8,791 nt of DNA from Melioribacter roseus (GTDB lineage Bacteria; Bacteroidota; Ignavibacteria; Ignavibacteriales; Melioribacteraceae), in NCBI GenBank assembly GCA_020724325.1, contig DYHC01000021.1, positions 5,517-14,307 of the forward strand, written 5' to 3'. Each line of letters starts with the position of its first letter. Position 1 is the stretch's first letter. The notes beneath the pieces are model-generated. The model saw nothing but the letters and a program-made list of their open reading frames with translations. It ran no database searches and was not told the DNA's origin. Below are positions 6,870 to 8,791 of this stretch, piece by piece. A program made the position numbers and the translations under genes.

Positions 6870-7016
6870 ATGAGTTTTATTATTCGGATAGTAATTGTGG
6901 CGTTAGTCTCGCTGGGAATTCAATTTAGCTTTGTAAAGCGATTATCGTCGTCATTAAAAATAGTTTTCCCAGAAATGTCTGAAAGAAAATATTATTCAAT
7001 AATTGCTTATGAGTAA
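6870..7016 (+). CDS. Candidate small membrane protein (48 residues)
   Basis: An ATG directly after an in-frame TGA opens a 48-codon frame. It encodes a hydrophobic N-terminal segment (residues about 3-22: FIIRIVIVALVSLGIQFSF) followed by a basic, polar tail (VKRLSSSLKIVFPEMSERKYYSIIAYE). The pattern is a single-pass peptide with a cytoplasmic basic tail. Its TAA at 7014-7016 overlaps the MOSC gene start (ATG at 7009) by eight bases, the usual geometry of translationally coupled genes. I recognise no family. A frame of this length can occur by chance in AT-rich DNA, there is no Shine-Dalgarno site, and it may be the remnant of a longer gene. The call rests on hydrophobic pattern and overlap only. 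Confidence 0.42.
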   Translation: MSFIIRIVIVALVSLGIQFSFVKRLSSSLKIVFPEMSERKYYSIIAYE

Positions 7017-7818
7017 TTACAATTTAACTGGGCTTTATATCTATCCGGTCAAATCACTTGGTGGAATTAGTCTACAATCAGCAGTTGTTACAAAACATGG
7101 ATTTAAATACGATAGAAGATGGCTGCTGGTTGATGAAGAAAAAAGATTTATTACGCAGCGGACTCATCCGCAAATGTCACTTATAGGTGTTGATATAAAA
7201 GGAACGGCAATGGAGTTTTATCACAAACTAAGCGGCAGTAACTTTACTCTGGATATCGAATGCAGAAGCAAGTGCATTGTTGATGTAATTATTTGGGAGG
7301 ATAATATAGAAGCCGAATATGTAAGCTCTGCCGCCGATGAATGGTTTAGCGATATGTTGAAAACAAAATGCAGACTGGTTTACATGCCCGAGGACACAGT
7401 TCGTTCTGTCGATAAAAAATATGCCCTCAATAATGAAATAGTAAGCTTTGCGGATGGCTTCCCATTCTTGTTAATTGGTCAAGCATCTCTCGATGATTTG
7501 AACTCCCGTTTACAGCTAAAACTTCCAATGAATCGTTTTAGACCAAACATTGTATTTACCGGAGGCAATCCTTTTGATGAAGACATGATTAAAAGTTTTT
7601 CAGCCGGCGGAATTACTTTTTATCCGGTAAAACCATGTGCACGGTGCGTGATTACTACTATAGATCAAATGAATGGAAGTAAAAACGAAGAGCCTCTGAA
7701 GACGCTTTCAACCTACAGAAAGGTAAATAATAGGATTCTGTTTGGCTACAATTTGCTTCACAGCGGCACCGGCACAATTTCAGCAGGCGACGAACTGAAA
7801 ATAATTGAGTGGAAATAA
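7009..7818 (+). CDS. MOSC-domain protein (mARC/YcbX-like molybdenum-cofactor binding)
   Basis: The 269-residue protein has the two-part architecture of mARC/YcbX-type enzymes. A MOSC N-terminal beta-barrel covers about residues 5-120 (LYIYPVKSLGG, then YDRRWLLVDEEKRFITQRTHP). A C-terminal MOSC domain covers about 130-266 (NRFRPNIVFTGGNPFDED, then KPCARCVITTIDQ, EPLKTLSTYR and the closing GTISAGDEL). Cys213 in CxRC aligns with the molybdenum-ligating Cys of human mARC1; Cys210 is the other Cys of the motif. The family reduces N-hydroxylated compounds with electrons from a partner. No ferredoxin domain is fused here and no partner is adjacent, so substrate and electron donor are unknown. ATG at 7009 is chosen over a TTG at 7003 because it is the canonical codon and begins right before the conserved fold. 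The next gene abuts its stop codon. Confidence 0.94.
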   Translation: MSNYNLTGLYIYPVKSLGGISLQSAVVTKHGFKYDRRWLLVDEEKRFITQRTHPQMSLIGVDIKGTAMEFYHKLSGSNFTLDIECRSKCIVDVIIWEDNIEAEYVSSAADEWFSDMLKTKCRLVYMPEDTVRSVDKKYALNNEIVSFADGFPFLLIGQASLDDLNSRLQLKLPMNRFRPNIVFTGGNPFDEDMIKSFSAGGITFYPVKPCARCVITTIDQMNGSKNEEPLKTLSTYRKVNNRILFGYNLLHSGTGTISAGDELKIIEWK

Positions 7819-8358
7819 ATGCTAACAATTTACGACCTTCTTAAAGGACACGATCTTCGTTCGATTGGAAAATCTAATGAAGTTGTTGAACTTGTAATGA
7901 GGCATCCGGATTTATTTGATGATCTTTTTAATGGAATTTTTCATGAAGATAAAGTGATGCGTGCCCGCTGTGCCGATGCCGTTGAAAAGTCTGCCAAACA
8001 GTTTCCGGTTTGTATTCAAAAAAAGAAAAAAATAATTCTAAAAAAATTACCTCATTTCAAACAAAAAGAAGTTAGATGGCATATTGCCAGAATTCTTGGA
8101 TATCTGAAACTAACACCAAAGGAAAAAGAACTTGCCGCCGGCTATCTGTTTGACTGGCTAAAACGGGATTCAAGCATAATTGTTAAAGTAATGTCTATGC
8201 AGACGCTGGCAGAATTTGCCGGGATGGATAAAAAATTTTTAAAGCCCGTGCTCGTTGAAATAGACAGACAAATGATAAATGGAGAGCCGGCTGTTAAAGC
8301 AAGAGGAAGAAAAATTATTAGGTATTTACAGATAACTACAAAGCTGTCTAAAAAATAA
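7819..8358 (+). CDS. HEAT-repeat-like helical protein
   Basis: This 179-residue soluble protein starts at the base following the MOSC stop codon, so the two are almost certainly co-transcribed. It is nearly all helical. Paired helices of HEAT type are seen at about residues 20-42 (SNEVVELVMRHPDLFDDLFNG), 44-62 (EDKVMRARCADAVEKSAKQF), 82-98 (QKEVRWHIARILGYLKL), 104-135 and 138-172. The VMRARCADAVEK and EVRWHIARILG helices carry the conserved Arg/Ala spacing of HEAT repeats. Such proteins are usually scaffolds; short bacterial ones occur widely without known function. The C-terminus is basic (KARGRKIIRYL...KLSKK), which would allow nucleic-acid contact, but that is speculation. No catalytic motif is visible. 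A functional link to the MOSC protein is suggested only by position. Confidence 0.82.
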   Translation: MLTIYDLLKGHDLRSIGKSNEVVELVMRHPDLFDDLFNGIFHEDKVMRARCADAVEKSAKQFPVCIQKKKKIILKKLPHFKQKEVRWHIARILGYLKLTPKEKELAAGYLFDWLKRDSSIIVKVMSMQTLAEFAGMDKKFLKPVLVEIDRQMINGEPAVKARGRKIIRYLQITTKLSKK

Positions 8359-8376
8359 AATAATGAAAGGATAACA

Positions 8377-8480
8377 TGCGGACGGGTCCGCCAACAAGCG
8401 CGGCGGACAGGTCCGCCAACAAGCGCGGCGGACGGGTCCGCCCAAAAAACGGCGGATAAATCCGCCAGCAAACGGCGGGC
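8377..8480. repeat. GC-rich array of short palindromic repeats
   Basis: Four hairpins follow one another. Arms of GCGGAC/GTCCGC lie at 8378-8391, GGCGGAC/GTCCGCC at 8402-8417 and again at 8427-8442, and GGCGGAT/ATCCGCC at 8451-8466, each around two central bases. A broken fifth left arm, GGCGGGC, lies at 8474-8480. Unit lengths run about 25, 25, 24 and 23 bases, with linkers such as AACAAGCGC and CAAAAAAC. The fourth hairpin changes C-G to T-A at the inner pair, keeping the pairing. The GC content is far above the surrounding sequence. Confidence 0.92.
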
Positions 8481-8708
8481 TAACTCTGATTTTAACAGAT
8501 TTTTTTATTTGAACAATTATTCTTGTGCTAAATTTTTTTCGGTATAAATAAATGAATCGTATTTGATAAAAAAACATTATACATTTAGTGCGGAAAAAAG
8601 ATGTCGTATGCATCGGATTCGTGTTTTATAAATAATAATTGGCAACTTCTGAAAAATACCGCTTGTCATTTCGATCCCGTCGTTGACGGATCGGGAGAAT
8701 TGAACCTA

Positions 8709-8758
8709 AACCTTGAAGGTCAAGGGCTGTTATTTGTTTCCTCATGACCTTCAAGGTT
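8709..8758 (+). repeat. Perfect 14-bp inverted repeat (hairpin), copy 2
   Basis: Both arms are identical to those at 6668-6716, while the 22-base loop is almost wholly different apart from AGG near its start and CCT near its end. Stem conservation with loop divergence suggests that the folded form, not the sequence as such, is maintained. Confidence 0.9.
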
Positions 8759-8774
8759 GTTGATTCTTCAGTCA

Positions 8775-8791
8775 TACCGACTGCGTCGGTA
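8775..8791 (+). repeat. 7-bp hairpin at the window edge
   Basis: TACCGAC (8775-8781) pairs perfectly with GTCGGTA (8785-8791) around TGC. Preceded by TTCAGTCA, it corresponds to the CCGAC-AA-GTCGG palindrome of the 41-bp units at 6724-6805. The stem core is kept, while the outer pair and the loop are changed. Confidence 0.85.

Larger units (their letters stand above)
8359..8791. other. Non-coding tail with two repeat families
   Basis: After the HEAT-repeat gene there is no convincing gene up to the window end. Bases 8377-8480 hold GC-rich hairpins. TCTG (8485-8488) and CAGA (8496-8499) form a weak stem before seven T at 8500-8506, a poor terminator candidate. Bases 8507-8643 are AT-rich with no structure I can support. 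From 8644 a second copy of the dispersed repeat runs off the edge. Confidence 0.6.
8644..8791 (+). repeat. Dispersed palindromic repeat, copy 2 (cut by window edge)
   Basis: This copy begins AACTTCTGAAAAATA and keeps GTCATTTCGA (8665-8674). Its left palindrome is intact: CGAT-CCGTC, loop GTT, GACGG-ATCG at 8672-8693, with one bulged C. The central stem is AACCTTGAAGGTCA (8709-8722) with TGACCTTCAAGGTT (8745-8758). It then reaches a TTCAGTCAT...-type unit ending in a hairpin at the last base. The remaining right arm should lie beyond the window. Confidence 0.85.

Noticed and set aside
6926..6933. TAGCTTTG, an exact TAnnTTTG promoter-like box
   Set aside because: It falls inside the candidate small ORF, has no TTTG-like -33 partner at the right spacing, and such 8-mers with two free positions are common in AT-rich DNA.
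6912..6972. CTGGGAA / TTCCCAG inverted repeat enclosing GCTTTGTAAAGC, a possible structured leader or riboswitch before the MOSC gene
   Set aside because: The arms are 47 bases apart and only seven long, no known riboswitch core was recognised, and a coding explanation for the same bases is at least as good.
8377..8480. CRISPR array
   Set aside because: The repeated part is the palindrome itself, linkers are only about 7-10 bases and similar to each other rather than unique spacers, and no cas gene is nearby.
8142..8613. Open frames on the minus strand across the GC-rich repeats (repeating Gly-Pro-Val-Arg-Arg-Ala-Cys-Trp text)
   Set aside because: They are the translation of the hairpin repeat units, overlap the well-supported HEAT-repeat gene, and have no domain-like sequence.

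Overview
The window is AT-rich bacterial DNA with densely packed genes and repeat-filled gaps. Several traits point to the Bacteroidota/Ignavibacteriota (Chlorobi-type) group. These are a secreted protein with a CarboxypepD_reg-like beta-sandwich, a secreted C1B-type cysteine peptidase and isoaspartyl peptidase, a crotonase with the LSE..GIGP..VGPAVERKIG signature, weak use of Shine-Dalgarno sites, and TCATTTCGA-type intergenic palindromes. This placement is inference; no rRNA or other marker is present.

Layout. Bases 4-735 (minus strand) hold the N-terminal part of a bleomycin hydrolase/aminopeptidase C-like cysteine peptidase. It keeps the catalytic Cys but stops before the catalytic His and Asn, so it looks broken. 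Divergently, 877-1878 encodes an exported isoaspartyl peptidase/L-asparaginase with a complete N-terminal-nucleophile active site. A small four-helix DUF1761-type membrane protein (1922-2341) and an exported CarboxypepD_reg-like protein (2506-3564) follow. Bases 3639-6536 form a tight three-gene operon: a HAD phosphatase, a LiuC-like crotonase (GTG start, strong AAGGAG site over the upstream stop codon), and a polytopic GT-C-like membrane protein joined by an ATGA overlap.

The gap 6537-6869 holds a roughly 235-bp palindromic, MITE-like element made of a conserved 14-bp inverted repeat and a 41-bp tandem repeat. Next come a candidate 48-residue membrane peptide (6870-7016), a MOSC/mARC-like molybdenum-cofactor protein that overlaps its end, and an abutting HEAT-repeat protein (7819-8358). 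The last 433 bases hold a GC-rich array of small hairpins (8377-8480), an AT-rich stretch, and a second, edge-truncated copy of the MITE-like element in direct orientation. The two copies therefore bracket the MOSC-HEAT operon.

The genes are mostly ordinary housekeeping or accessory metabolism and do not assemble into an obvious new pathway. No tRNA, rRNA, CRISPR array, transposase or phage gene was seen. The most interesting material is non-coding: two unrelated families of palindromic repeats, both showing compensatory stem changes. The apparent loss of the peptidase C-terminal half and the small overlapping ORF also deserve a second look.
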